Program-made: the position numbers and the translations under genes
NCBI GenBank assembly: GCA_019634575.1
Contig: JAHCAY010000001.1
Location: forward strand, 3,100,001 to 3,164,000
DNA length: 64,000 bases
DNA from: Candidatus Didemnitutus sp.
Lineage (GTDB): Bacteria > Verrucomicrobiota > Verrucomicrobiia > Opitutales > Opitutaceae
Direction: 5' to 3'
Shown: piece by piece, positions 9,113 to 17,431 of the stretch
Layout: every line of letters starts with the position of its first letter
How positions within the stretch are numbered: position 1 is the first letter of the stretch
Notes under the pieces: generated by a model
Seen by the model: only the letters and a program-made list of their open reading frames with translations
The model's database searches: none
What the model was told of the DNA's origin: nothing

Positions 9113-10426
9113 ATGGCGACGATCCTCGGCATCGATGTCGGTTCCTCCTCGGTCATCGCGGGCATCCTCCGCGGCAAGACCACCCTCGCGGAATCCCCCC
9201 GCGCCTTCTTCAAATCCCGTTGCGACGGCCCGAAGGTCGAAGTCGAGCCCGACGAACTCCTCCGCGCCGTCCGCACCGCCATCGCCGGCCTGAACGGCCT
9301 CGCGCAAAACGTCGACACCATCCACCTCGCCGTGATGTGCCCGGCGTGGGTCGCGCTCGACGCCAAAGGCAACGCCCTCACGCCGATCGTCACGCACCAG
9401 GACCGCCGCAGCGTCGCCCAAGCCGAGGCGCTCGAGGCACGCATGGGCAAGGCGGCGCACCTCAACACCTGCGGCTGCCGGCCGTTCCCCGGCGGCATCA
9501 GCTCCACGACCTGGGCCTGGTTCAAGCAACACGAGCCGCAACGCCTGCGCCGCGCCGACCTCGTCGGCCACCTCAACACTTTCCTCCATCGCCGCCTGAC
9601 TGGCGCGCGCGTCATCGATCCGTCGAACGCCTCCTTCACCGGCCTCTACCGCACGCTCAAACTCGACGGCTGGAGCGACGAGCTCTGCGCCAACCTCGGC
9701 ATCGACCAAAGTCTGCTGCCCGAAGTCCACGACGCCGACCGCATCGGCGGCCGCATCACGCCCGAGGCGGCGCGCGCCTTCGGCTTGCGCGCCGGCACGC
9801 CGATGATCGTCGGCCTCATGGACGGCAGCGCCGGCATGATCCTCGCCGGCGCGAAGGTCGGCCAGCTCTTCAACGTCACCGGCTCCACCGACGTCCTCGC
9901 TCTCTGCACCGACAAGCCGAAGCCGCACGAGCGACTGCTTACCCGCGCGCTCGGGCTCGACGGAAAATTTCTCCAGGTCAGCACGCTCGCCGCGGTGGCG
10001 TCCGCGATCTACTGGGTGCGCGACCAGATGTGCCCGACGCTGCCGATCGCGGAATTCCAGGCGGAGTTCCGCCGCCTCGCGAAGCTCGGCCCGAAAGCGT
10101 CCGGCTCCGTGCGCTTCGAACCCTACATGGCCGGCGAACGCACGAGCATCGTGCAACGCCAGGGCGCGTTCACTGGGCTCACGCTCGCCACCACGCGCGA
10201 GCAGATGCTCTCCGCGGTCGTTGAAAGTCTCATCCGCGCCAGCGCCGAGCGCCTGCCGCTGCTCGCCGAATCCGGCACGCCGCTCCTGCGCAACGTCGCC
10301 GTCTCCGGCGGCTCCGACCGTCTCGACGTCATCCTGCGCCGCGACTGGCCCGGCCAGTGGACCTACCGCGCCGTCACCGACGCCACGATGCGCGGCCTCG
10401 CGATGCTCGAACCGAAGGAATTGTGA
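9113..10426 (+). CDS. FGGY-family carbohydrate kinase
   Basis: Sugar kinase of the actin-like/FGGY (xylulokinase-glycerol kinase) superfamily, 437 aa from the ATG at 9113. N-terminal phosphate loop GIDVGSSS (6-13), a substrate-side segment with THQDRR (94-99) and catalytic-base candidate Asp237 in LMDGSAG. The second-domain phosphate motif NVTGSTDVL follows. It is shorter than glycerol kinase (about 500 aa) and does not look like xylulokinase at the substrate loop, so the sugar is unknown. There is no sugar transporter, isomerase or regulator beside it, which makes it an orphan kinase. Upstream in-frame sequence exists but antedates the recognisable fold. Confidence 0.85.
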   Translation: MATILGIDVGSSSVIAGILRGKTTLAESPRAFFKSRCDGPKVEVEPDELLRAVRTAIAGLNGLAQNVDTIHLAVMCPAWVALDAKGNALTPIVTHQDRRSVAQAEALEARMGKAAHLNTCGCRPFPGGISSTTWAWFKQHEPQRLRRADLVGHLNTFLHRRLTGARVIDPSNASFTGLYRTLKLDGWSDELCANLGIDQSLLPEVHDADRIGGRITPEAARAFGLRAGTPMIVGLMDGSAGMILAGAKVGQLFNVTGSTDVLALCTDKPKPHERLLTRALGLDGKFLQVSTLAAVASAIYWVRDQMCPTLPIAEFQAEFRRLAKLGPKASGSVRFEPYMAGERTSIVQRQGAFTGLTLATTREQMLSAVVESLIRASAERLPLLAESGTPLLRNVAVSGGSDRLDVILRRDWPGQWTYRAVTDATMRGLAMLEPKEL

Positions 10427-10444
10427 GTGCCGCGTCCCCCGACT

Positions 10445-10465
10445 TTGTCACCTGATAGGTGACAA
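10445..10465. repeat. Perfect intergenic palindrome
   Basis: Arms TTGTCACCT and AGGTGACAA, nine bases each and perfectly complementary, flank the triplet GAT. It lies in the 149 bp space between the convergent sugar kinase and dehydrogenase genes. There is no T-run after it on either strand. It may be a bidirectional hairpin terminator or a copy of a dispersed palindromic repeat. Confidence 0.75.
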
Positions 10466-10575
10466 CGGGAGCTTGTCGGGCTCGCCCTCGCGTCGAGCCT
10501 CGCCGTCGAACGCGACGTGATCCGCGCTCGGTTGTGAACGCTCCCTCAACAGAGAGCCCGTCGTGGCTCAGACCC

Positions 10576-11451
10576 TCACGCCCGCTCGGCGTAGAGTCGG
10601 AAAAGGACCTGTGTGCCGCAGTCGTCGTAGCCTTTCGCGCTGGCGAGATCGTAGAGTTTCTTCGCTGCGGCGAGACCCGGCAGATCGAGCTTCAACTCGG
10701 CGGCGGCCTCGAGGGCGAGGTTCATGTCCTTGATGAAGTGCTTCACGTAGAAGCCCGGCGCGAAATCGCCGCGCAGTGCGCGGGGCGCCAGCACCGTCAT
10801 GCCAACGCTGCCGGCCGCGCCGCCACCGATGTTTTCGAGCACGCGCTGCGGGTCCAAGCCGGCGGACTTCGCGAAGGCCAGCGCCTCGCTCCACGACATC
10901 ATCACGGAGGCGATGCCGATCTGGTTGGCGAGCTTGCAGAGCTGGCCGTTGCCGGGCGCGCCGTGAAAGACGACGATCTTGCCCATCGCGTCGAACAGCG
11001 GTTTCGCCCGCTCGAACGCCGCCGCGTCGCCGCCGACCATGATCGAGAGCCGCGCCTCGCGGGCGCCGACATCGCCGCCGGTCACGGGTGCATCGAGCGC
11101 CGTGAGGCCCTTCGCCGTTGCGGCCGCGGCGATGCGGCGCGCGAGCGCGGGGCTGGAAGTCGTCATGTCGATCAGCACGGCGCCGGGTCGCGCCTGCGCG
11201 AGCACGCCGGTCGGCGCGAAGTAGGTCTCCTCCACATCGCGCGGATAGCCGACGATGGTGATGACGAAGTCCGCCTGCGCCGCCGCGCTGCCCGGCGTGT
11301 CGTGCCACACGGCGCCGGCGTCGAGGAGGTCCTGCGCCTTGGCCTTCGTGCGGTTGTGCACGTGCAGCCGATGTCCGGCCTTCTGCAGGTGGCCGGCCAT
11401 GCTGCGGCCCATCACGCCCGTGCCGATGAATGCGATCGAGTGAGTCGACAT
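10576..11451 (-). CDS. 3-hydroxyisobutyrate dehydrogenase-family oxidoreductase
   Basis: Cytosolic NAD(P)-dependent beta-hydroxyacid dehydrogenase, 291 aa, the usual length. Rossmann motif GTGVMG (10-15), substrate-binding signature DAPVTGG (120-126) and catalytic Lys173 in CKLANQIG are all present. The all-alpha C-terminal domain follows. Family members oxidise 3-hydroxyisobutyrate, tartronate semialdehyde or related short hydroxyacids, or act as glyoxylate/succinic-semialdehyde reductases; the window does not decide between these. The next gene on the strand (peroxiredoxin-like) ends 51 bp upstream, so they may share a transcript without an obvious functional link. Confidence 0.9.
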   Translation of the reverse strand: MSTHSIAFIGTGVMGRSMAGHLQKAGHRLHVHNRTKAKAQDLLDAGAVWHDTPGSAAAQADFVITIVGYPRDVEETYFAPTGVLAQARPGAVLIDMTTSSPALARRIAAAATAKGLTALDAPVTGGDVGAREARLSIMVGGDAAAFERAKPLFDAMGKIVVFHGAPGNGQLCKLANQIGIASVMMSWSEALAFAKSAGLDPQRVLENIGGGAAGSVGMTVLAPRALRGDFAPGFYVKHFIKDMNLALEAAAELKLDLPGLAAAKKLYDLASAKGYDDCGTQVLFRLYAERA

Positions 11452-11502
11452 GCCGGCGAGCCGAACAAGTTTGGCTCGCCGACGCGAAGCAAAATCCCCG
11501 AC

Positions 11503-12150
11503 TCAGCGGATCGCGTCGCGCGCGGCGGCGAGGAGTTTTTCGCCGCTGATGCGGATCTTGTAGTCCGGATCGGCGTGCGCGAAACGCACGGTGCCGTCGC
11601 GCGCGATCACGAACGCCGCGGGCACGGGCAGCCAGCGCGCCTCGGCGTCGCCGGGGACGGCGGGGAGGTCGATGTTCCACCGGGCGTATTTTTTCTGCGT
11701 CTCGGCGTCGATGCGGTAAGCCAAGCCGAGCGCGCTCGAGGCGTGCATGTCGCGGTCGGAGAGCAGGCGATAGGTCAGGTGCTTTTCCTGCGTGAGGAAA
11801 CGGATGTTCTTCGGCTGGTCGGTGCTGATGGCGACGATCTGGAAACCGAGCTCCATGAGTTTCGGTTCGGCTTCGGCCAGTTCCGCCATGTGCTGCGTGC
11901 AATACGGGCACCAGCCGCCGCGGAAGACGATCAGCACCGTTGGCTTGCCGTCGAGCAGGGTGGCGAGCGAGGTGTCGGAGCCGTCCATCGTTTTCACTGC
12001 GGCGTCGGGTATGCGGGCACCGACGGTCAGCGGATGTGCGGTGGTGGGGGAGGAGGCGAGATCGGCGGCGCGAGCCGGCGAGGACAGCAGCGCGGCCAGG
12101 GCAAGCGCGGAGAGAAAGAGCGGGCGACGGAGAGCGGTGAGGGAGTGCAT
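11503..12150 (-). CDS. Secreted AhpC/TSA peroxiredoxin-like protein
   Basis: 215 aa from the ATG at 12150, chosen because it starts a clean signal peptide (hydrophobic core about residues 10-24, cleavage near PARAAD). The mature part is a thioredoxin-fold redoxin domain with a CxxC pair, Cys81 and Cys84, in GGWCPYC, followed by segments typical of the AhpC/TSA group (AISTDQP, a conserved SDRD). It probably acts in the periplasm as a thiol peroxidase or thiol-disulfide reductase. A CPYC site is more reductase-like than the classical peroxiredoxin site. An upstream extension to 12246 is open but adds Arg-rich sequence before the signal peptide, so I reject it. Confidence 0.85.
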   Translation of the reverse strand: MHSLTALRRPLFLSALALAALLSSPARAADLASSPTTAHPLTVGARIPDAAVKTMDGSDTSLATLLDGKPTVLIVFRGGWCPYCTQHMAELAEAEPKLMELGFQIVAISTDQPKNIRFLTQEKHLTYRLLSDRDMHASSALGLAYRIDAETQKKYARWNIDLPAVPGDAEARWLPVPAAFVIARDGTVRFAHADPDYKIRISGEKLLAAARDAIR

Positions 12151-12257
12151 GGGAGAATTTAGGAGCGTCGCCGCGCCCGGTTTATTCCGGACTGCGCGGC
12201 GGGCCGCCGGACTTTCGACGTGGACGCGTCGGGGTGGGCGACGCAAAGTCCCGGGCC

Positions 12258-13196
12258 ATGCTCGTGCTCAACGCGCTCGCTCCGGTGTTCCTGATGATCG
12301 CGCTCGGCGCGTGGATGCAGCGCACGGAGTTCGTGTCCGCGAGCTTCCTGCGCGAGGCCAATCGCGTGACCTACTGGCTCGGGTTGCCGGCGCTGTTGTT
12401 CAGCCAGCTGGTGAATTCGCTGCATCAGGCGGCGGGGGCCGAGAAATTGCTCGGCGCAATGGGCGTGGTGCTCGCGCTCTCGCTCGTTGCCGGATATGCG
12501 CTCGCCGTGCTGTTGCGCGTGCCGGGTGGGGCGATGGGGACGTTCGTGCAGGGGGCGTTTCGCGGGAACCTGGCGTTCGTGGGCCTGCCGATCGTGTTCG
12601 CATTGCCGAATGTGCCGGTGCTCGGCGGGATGCCGCTGCACTCCGCGGCCGTGCTGGTGGTGGCACCGACGATGGTGATCTACAATCTCGGCGCGGTCGT
12701 CGTGCTCGTGGCGAGTCAGCACGCGTTTGGCTGGGCGTCGGTGCGGCCGGTCGTGAGGCAACTGGCGGTGACGCCGCCGCTGCTGGCGACGCTGGCGGGC
12801 ATGGGTTTCGCGGCGATGGGCTGGACGCTGCCGCATGCGATCGCGCAGACGCTGGAAGCGCTCGGCGAGATGGCGCTGCCGCTCGGCTTGCTCGGCGTCG
12901 GTGGCTCGCTCGTGACGGCGCGGCTCGGCTCCGCGTGGAAAGCGCCGGTGGGCTCGGCGGTGCTGAAGACGTTCGGCGGGCCGTTGCTGGCGTGGGCCGC
13001 GGCGCGGATGTTCGGTCTCGGCGCGGTCGAGACGAGCCTGTTGATGATTCTCTCCGCCGCGCCGACCGCGATCGTCTCCTACACCATGGCGGTGGAGCTG
13101 AAGGGCGACGAGCAGCTCGCCTCGGCGACGATCGTGGTGAGCGTGGCCACGTCGCTGGCGGCGCTGGCGGCGTGCGTGGCGCTGTTCCCGCAGTAA
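12258..13196 (+). CDS. AEC-family transporter (auxin efflux carrier type)
   Basis: Inner-membrane permease of 312 aa with about ten hydrophobic helices in two five-helix halves, matching the AEC (MleP/MdcF-like) family. Recognisable features are the N-terminal helix with APVFLMIALG, the GLPALLFSQL helix and the second-half LPLGLLGVGGSLV. Characterised bacterial relatives move malate, malonate or other small carboxylates; the substrate here is unknown. The gene is divergent from the peroxiredoxin gene, with about 107 bp between starts. I start at 12258; an in-frame alternative lies 24 bp earlier. Confidence 0.9.
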   Translation: MLVLNALAPVFLMIALGAWMQRTEFVSASFLREANRVTYWLGLPALLFSQLVNSLHQAAGAEKLLGAMGVVLALSLVAGYALAVLLRVPGGAMGTFVQGAFRGNLAFVGLPIVFALPNVPVLGGMPLHSAAVLVVAPTMVIYNLGAVVVLVASQHAFGWASVRPVVRQLAVTPPLLATLAGMGFAAMGWTLPHAIAQTLEALGEMALPLGLLGVGGSLVTARLGSAWKAPVGSAVLKTFGGPLLAWAAARMFGLGAVETSLLMILSAAPTAIVSYTMAVELKGDEQLASATIVVSVATSLAALAACVALFPQ

Positions 13197-13202
13197 AAAC
13201 AA

Positions 13203-13227
13203 AAAGGCCCGCGCGCGGCGGGCCTTT
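13203..13227. terminator. Bidirectional terminator between convergent genes
   Basis: Perfect 10 bp stem AAAGGCCCGC/GCGGGCCTTT with loop GCGCG. It follows the AEC permease stop by 6 bp and lies 23 bp beyond the end of the minus-strand LysM gene. The A-run before it and T's in the stem suit both directions. Confidence 0.85.
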
Positions 13228-13249
13228 GGAGTGAGAAGTGCGGGCCGGC

Positions 13250-15868
13250 TTACGGGATGCGGAGGACCTGTCCGACCTTGAGCTGGCCTTGGGGGCCGAT
13301 GAGCTCGCGGTTCGCGCCGTAGATTTCCTGCCAGCGGCCGGGATTGCCGTAGTAGCGCTGGCTGATCTTCGAGAGCGAATCGCCCGCCTCGACCGTGTGC
13401 GTGCGGACATTCGCGGCGGCGGCGACGGTCGCGGCGCTGCGGGCGGCGGGATTGCCGGCGAGCGCAGCCTTGAGCTGGTAGTTTTCCTGCGCGAGGAGCG
13501 CGTTGGTGCCCTGGACTTGCTGGAGCAGGGCGCGCGTTGAGGCGAGTTCGGTGCCGGCTTGGCTGCTGCCGCGCTGGGTGGCGGCGAGGGCGTCGTTCAG
13601 GCGCGCGACTTCGGATTGGGCGTTGCGGGCGGATTCCTCGGCGGCGACGAGGCGCGAGGCGAGCGAATCCTTCTCGCTGCTGAGTGCGCCGGTGGATTTC
13701 GACATGCTCTCCTGGAGCGCGTCGTAATCTTTCTGGAGCTGCGAGTAGCCGGTGAGCGCGGTGGCCAGTTTATCCTCGGCGGTGGCGAGTTTCTCTTTCA
13801 ACGCGGCGGGATCTTCGGCGGGCGCCGCCGCCGTCTCGCGCTGGGCGGCGTCGAGTTGGGCGCGCGCGGTGGCGAGGGCGGACTCGAGTTGCGCGACGCG
13901 GGCGGAAAGATCGGGATAGGCCGGCGCGCTCGGTTGGGACGCGCGGGCGAGTCGCTGCTCCAACTCGGCGACGCGTTCGCGGAGGTCCGGGTAACTCGGC
14001 TTGGCGTCGCGGGCGGTGGCGAGCTGGCGGCGCAGGTCGGCGACGTCGCTGCGGAGATCGGGGTAGTTCGGCGTCGCGGGGCGGGCGGCCATTTGCTGCG
14101 TCAGCTCGGCCACGCGTTCGCGCAAATCGGGGTAGGCGGGCGGCGCGTTGCGCAACGCGCCGAGCTGGGCTTCGAGATCGGCGACGCGTTCGCGCAGATC
14201 GGGATAGCTCGGTGCGACGGGACGGGCGCTGGTCGCAGCGAGTTGGGCTTCGAGCTCGCTGACGCGGCTGCGGAGATCGGGGTAGGCGGGCGCGGCGCTC
14301 TGTGCGGCGGCGAGTCGGCGTTGGAGCTCGGCGACTTGATCGCGCAGGTCGGGATAGCTGGGCGCGGCGTTTTTCGCGGACGCGAGTTGTTCCTCGAGGG
14401 TGCGGTTGGCGGCGCCGAGCTTGTCGGCCGCTTCCTGGGCCACGCCGGCTTGCTGGAGGCTGCGGCTGAGTTGGGCGCGAACGGTGGCGAGGTCGTTCTC
14501 GAGCGCGGTCCGGGCGTTGGCGAGCTCGGTGGCGCGGGAGTCGAGCGTGTCGGCGCGGCGGTTGGTTTCGACGAGTTGTTTTTCGAGCGTGGCCACGCGT
14601 TCGCGGAGATCGGGATAGCTCGGTGCCGCGGGTTGCGTCGCGGCGGAGCTGGCGGCGGCGGCGAGTTGCGTCTCGAGTTGGGCGACGCGCTCGCGGAGAT
14701 CGGGGTAGGCGGGCGGGGCGTTGCGCAGGGCCGTGACTTGGGCCTGCAGGTCGGCCGCGCGTTCGCGCAAATCGGGATAAGCCGGCGGCGCGTTGCGGAG
14801 CGCGGTGACCTGGGCTTCGAGGTCGGCGACGCGCTCGCGCAGGTCGGGGAAGGCGGCGACGGCGGGCTTCTGTTTGAGGGTGTTCACCTCGGCGTTGAGG
14901 GCGTCGATCTGTTTGCCGAAATCGATCGCGGCGGTCTGCGCCTGGGTGAGCATGCGCTCGAGGTTCGTGCGGTCCTGCGCGGCTTTGGTGAGCGTGGCGT
15001 TCAGCTGCGCATTGGCGGCGCGGGCGGTCTCGATCTCGGCTTGGGCGGCCTGGAGTTCGCGGATTTTTTGCGCGAGCTCGGGCGATTCCTTGGTCGGCGC
15101 GGGCGCGGCTTGGAGCGACTTGAGGGCTTCGTCGGCGCGGGCGAGTTCGGTTTTCTGGAGTTCGACTTGGCGGACGAGTTCGCCGATGCGCTGTTCGGAG
15201 GTGCGGGCCTGTTCCTGGGCGGCGCGTGCGGTGTCGCGGGAATCGGAAACTTCCTTCTGCATCTGCGCGGCGAGTTTTTGCAGGCGCTCGCGCTCGGCGC
15301 GGAGGGTGGCGATGTCGCCGGCGAGCTCGGTGATCTTGGCGGAAAGGGAGTCGCGTTCGCGGCGGAGTTGCTCGACGTCGGCGGCGGATGCGGCGGCGGC
15401 TTTCGTTTTCTCGAGCTCGGCTTTCAGCTGGTCGGTTTCCTTCCAGGCGGCGGCGAGTTCGGTGCTGAGTTGTTTTTGGTCGGACTTGGTTTGGGCGAGC
15501 TCGGCTTCGAGGTTGGAAGCGGAGGCGGTCGTCGGTGCGGCGGCGGGGGCGGCCTTCGCGCCGCGGCGCTCGGCGAGCCGGGATTTGGCGGCGTCGAGCT
15601 CGCTCGCGCTGAGTTGGGCCGTGAGGGTGTCGAGCGCGCGGCCGCGGGCGCCGTTTTCGAGGGCGAGGGAGAGCCAGACGTAGGCTTCGGTGCGATCGAC
15701 GGGCGTGTCGCGGCCTTCGGCGTAGGCGAGGCCGAGGTTGTATTGCGCGATGGCGTTGCCCTTTTCGGCCTTGGCGCGGAGCGAAGCGAGGTCGCTCTCG
15801 GCGGCGGAGAGGCCGGCGGTGAGAGCAACGCTGAGGAGGACGTGGCGAAAGGCGCGAAGGGATTTCAT
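13250..15868 (-). CDS. Secreted coiled-coil LysM protein with eleven YPDLR repeats
   Basis: 872 aa exported protein. It has a signal peptide (1 to about 23), a Sel1/TPR-like stretch (about 27-80, AIAQYNLGLAYAEGRD), and a long Ala/Glu/Gln-rich coiled coil. From Phe340 to about 675 a unit of roughly 24 residues recurs eleven times, each starting YPDLRERVA or a variant, then about 2.5 heptads, then an Ala/Pro break. A C-terminal LysM domain (about 824-872, HTVEAGDSLSKI...LKVGQVLRIP) should bind peptidoglycan. I infer a periplasmic rod anchored on the cell wall. I know of no described family with this repeat. The gene is last after two TPR genes on the same strand, from which it is separated by 183 bp with nothing recognisable in it. 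Confidence 0.88.
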   Translation of the reverse strand: MKSLRAFRHVLLSVALTAGLSAAESDLASLRAKAEKGNAIAQYNLGLAYAEGRDTPVDRTEAYVWLSLALENGARGRALDTLTAQLSASELDAAKSRLAERRGAKAAPAAAPTTASASNLEAELAQTKSDQKQLSTELAAAWKETDQLKAELEKTKAAAASAADVEQLRRERDSLSAKITELAGDIATLRAERERLQKLAAQMQKEVSDSRDTARAAQEQARTSEQRIGELVRQVELQKTELARADEALKSLQAAPAPTKESPELAQKIRELQAAQAEIETARAANAQLNATLTKAAQDRTNLERMLTQAQTAAIDFGKQIDALNAEVNTLKQKPAVAAFPDLRERVADLEAQVTALRNAPPAYPDLRERAADLQAQVTALRNAPPAYPDLRERVAQLETQLAAAASSAATQPAAPSYPDLRERVATLEKQLVETNRRADTLDSRATELANARTALENDLATVRAQLSRSLQQAGVAQEAADKLGAANRTLEEQLASAKNAAPSYPDLRDQVAELQRRLAAAQSAAPAYPDLRSRVSELEAQLAATSARPVAPSYPDLRERVADLEAQLGALRNAPPAYPDLRERVAELTQQMAARPATPNYPDLRSDVADLRRQLATARDAKPSYPDLRERVAELEQRLARASQPSAPAYPDLSARVAQLESALATARAQLDAAQRETAAAPAEDPAALKEKLATAEDKLATALTGYSQLQKDYDALQESMSKSTGALSSEKDSLASRLVAAEESARNAQSEVARLNDALAATQRGSSQAGTELASTRALLQQVQGTNALLAQENYQLKAALAGNPAARSAATVAAAANVRTHTVEAGDSLSKISQRYYGNPGRWQEIYGANRELIGPQGQLKVGQVLRIP

Positions 15869-16051
15869 GTCGAAGGCAAGGGCTACTCTTGTCCCTTCGA
15901 TTGGAATGCGGCAAGCCCCGGGGAGCGCCGGGCGCGCAATATCAGCGGGAATTTACCCCGCGGACGGCCGGACCGGATTGGCGAGGCTCGGCGGGAACGG
16001 TGGTGTCGCGGGACGAAAGGGTTGAACGACCTGGCCGAGGTGCCCGGGTGG

Positions 16052-17431
16052 TTAGCGGGCGGGCGTCAGCGCGGCGCGTTCGGCGCGGCGGCGGGCGATT
16101 TCCACGGCGGGCGCGCCGGACTTTTCCTGCAGGCTGATGATGGCGTCGAGTTCGGTCAGGCGGACTTGGACGAGGACGGCGGTCTGCGGCTGGGCGGCGG
16201 TGGCGGCGCGAAGCCGGGCCTCGTGGGCGGGCAGCCAGGTGGGGTCGAAATCCGTGGCCCAGCGATAGCTGTCGACCGCCTCGGTGAACTGGCCGGCGGC
16301 CTCGCGTTCGCGGCCGTAGGCGAACGAAGCGTAGGCATCCGGTTGATCGCGGCGTTGGAGGTTGAAGGGCAACTCGGCCTGCTCGAGCGCCAGGCGCTCG
16401 CGGCAGCGGGCAAAGCCCGGGAAGAGCTCGAGCGCGCGGGTGTGGGCGCGGAGCGAATTCTCGTAGTGCCCCGCGGCGTATTCAGCGAGGCCGAGCGCGT
16501 AGGCGGCGTGGGCGTCGGGGTGATCGCGTTTCACGGCGAGGACCGGCTCGGCGACGGCATGGTAGACCTCGGCGAGCTCCTTCGCGTAGCGGGCGTAGTC
16601 GTCGGCGAGGTATTCCGCCTCGGCGCACTCGACGGATTTCTGCAGCTCCAGCAGTCGTTCTTCGAGCCGACCCGTCCGACCGAGGGCGTCGGCGTAGATG
16701 TAGTGCAGCTCGGAGCGCGAGGGATCGAGGCGCACGGCATTGGCGGCGTCCTCGGCGGCGCCGCGCAGGTCGCCGAATCTCAGGCGGCTGAAACCGCGCT
16801 CGTGGTGCGGTATGGCCCAGAGCGGATCGGCGGCGATCGCGAGGGTGAAATCCACGGCGGCCGCGGCGTGATCGCCCTTCTCCTGCTTGTCGCGGCCCGC
16901 CTTCCAGCTGGCGTGCGCGGTCTTGTGGTCGCGTTCCTCGACGTTGAAGGTGAGGTCGCGGCGGGCGTCGCGGAGGCGGTTCCGGTAGTCGGCCGCCTCG
17001 CTGGGCGTGGCGACGACGGCCTTGGCGAGCGCGATTTCGAAGTCCGCGACCTGGCCTTCGTAGTCGTCGAGCCAGCTGCGGGCATTGCCCCGTCCCCAAT
17101 AATACCAAGGGCGCGACGGATCGATGCGGATGGCGGCCTCCTCGTCCTCGAGCCAGCCGCGGTAGTTCCTGAGCTTGTCGCGGACGAGGCCGCGATGGTG
17201 GTGGGCCTCGGCGAGCTGGGCTTCGACGTTCCAGCGTCCGCGGTCGCGCTCGAAGCCTTCGATGTCGGAGCTGTAGCGGGACTCTTGGCCGTGCAGGATG
17301 GTGATGTATTCGGGATCGTAGGTCTGGTTGCCGGCGCGAAGGGCGGAGCCGAGCGTGGCGGCGGCGAAGCCGACGATCAGGAGGCGGATGACGTGAACGG
17401 GCGCACGGGTGCGGTCGGTCGTCGGCGTCAT
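16052..17431 (-). CDS. Exported TPR-repeat protein
   Basis: 459 aa. An N-terminal hydrophobic segment (about 15-33, IRLLIVGFAAATLGSALRA) is a signal peptide or anchor. The rest is helical with several tetratricopeptide repeats, for example around LRNYRGWLEDEEAAIRIDP, AAAAVDFTLAIAADP, AAEDAANAVRLDP, NSLRAHTRALELFP and AVDSYRWATDFDP. The spacing and the terminal Asp-Pro/Phe-Pro are typical TPR. There is no catalytic domain. Its start overlaps the stop of the upstream 968 aa gene by four bases (ATGA), so the two are translationally coupled and probably form one periplasmic assembly or scaffold. Partner and function are unknown. Confidence 0.8.
   Translation of the reverse strand: MTPTTDRTRAPVHVIRLLIVGFAAATLGSALRAGNQTYDPEYITILHGQESRYSSDIEGFERDRGRWNVEAQLAEAHHHRGLVRDKLRNYRGWLEDEEAAIRIDPSRPWYYWGRGNARSWLDDYEGQVADFEIALAKAVVATPSEAADYRNRLRDARRDLTFNVEERDHKTAHASWKAGRDKQEKGDHAAAAVDFTLAIAADPLWAIPHHERGFSRLRFGDLRGAAEDAANAVRLDPSRSELHYIYADALGRTGRLEERLLELQKSVECAEAEYLADDYARYAKELAEVYHAVAEPVLAVKRDHPDAHAAYALGLAEYAAGHYENSLRAHTRALELFPGFARCRERLALEQAELPFNLQRRDQPDAYASFAYGREREAAGQFTEAVDSYRWATDFDPTWLPAHEARLRAATAAQPQTAVLVQVRLTELDAIISLQEKSGAPAVEIARRRAERAALTPAR

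Noticed and set aside
13850..14870. Regularly spaced repeats resembling a CRISPR or tandem DNA repeat
   Set aside because: The period of about 72 bases is in frame, varies in length and encodes the YPDLR unit; there are no unique equal-length spacers.
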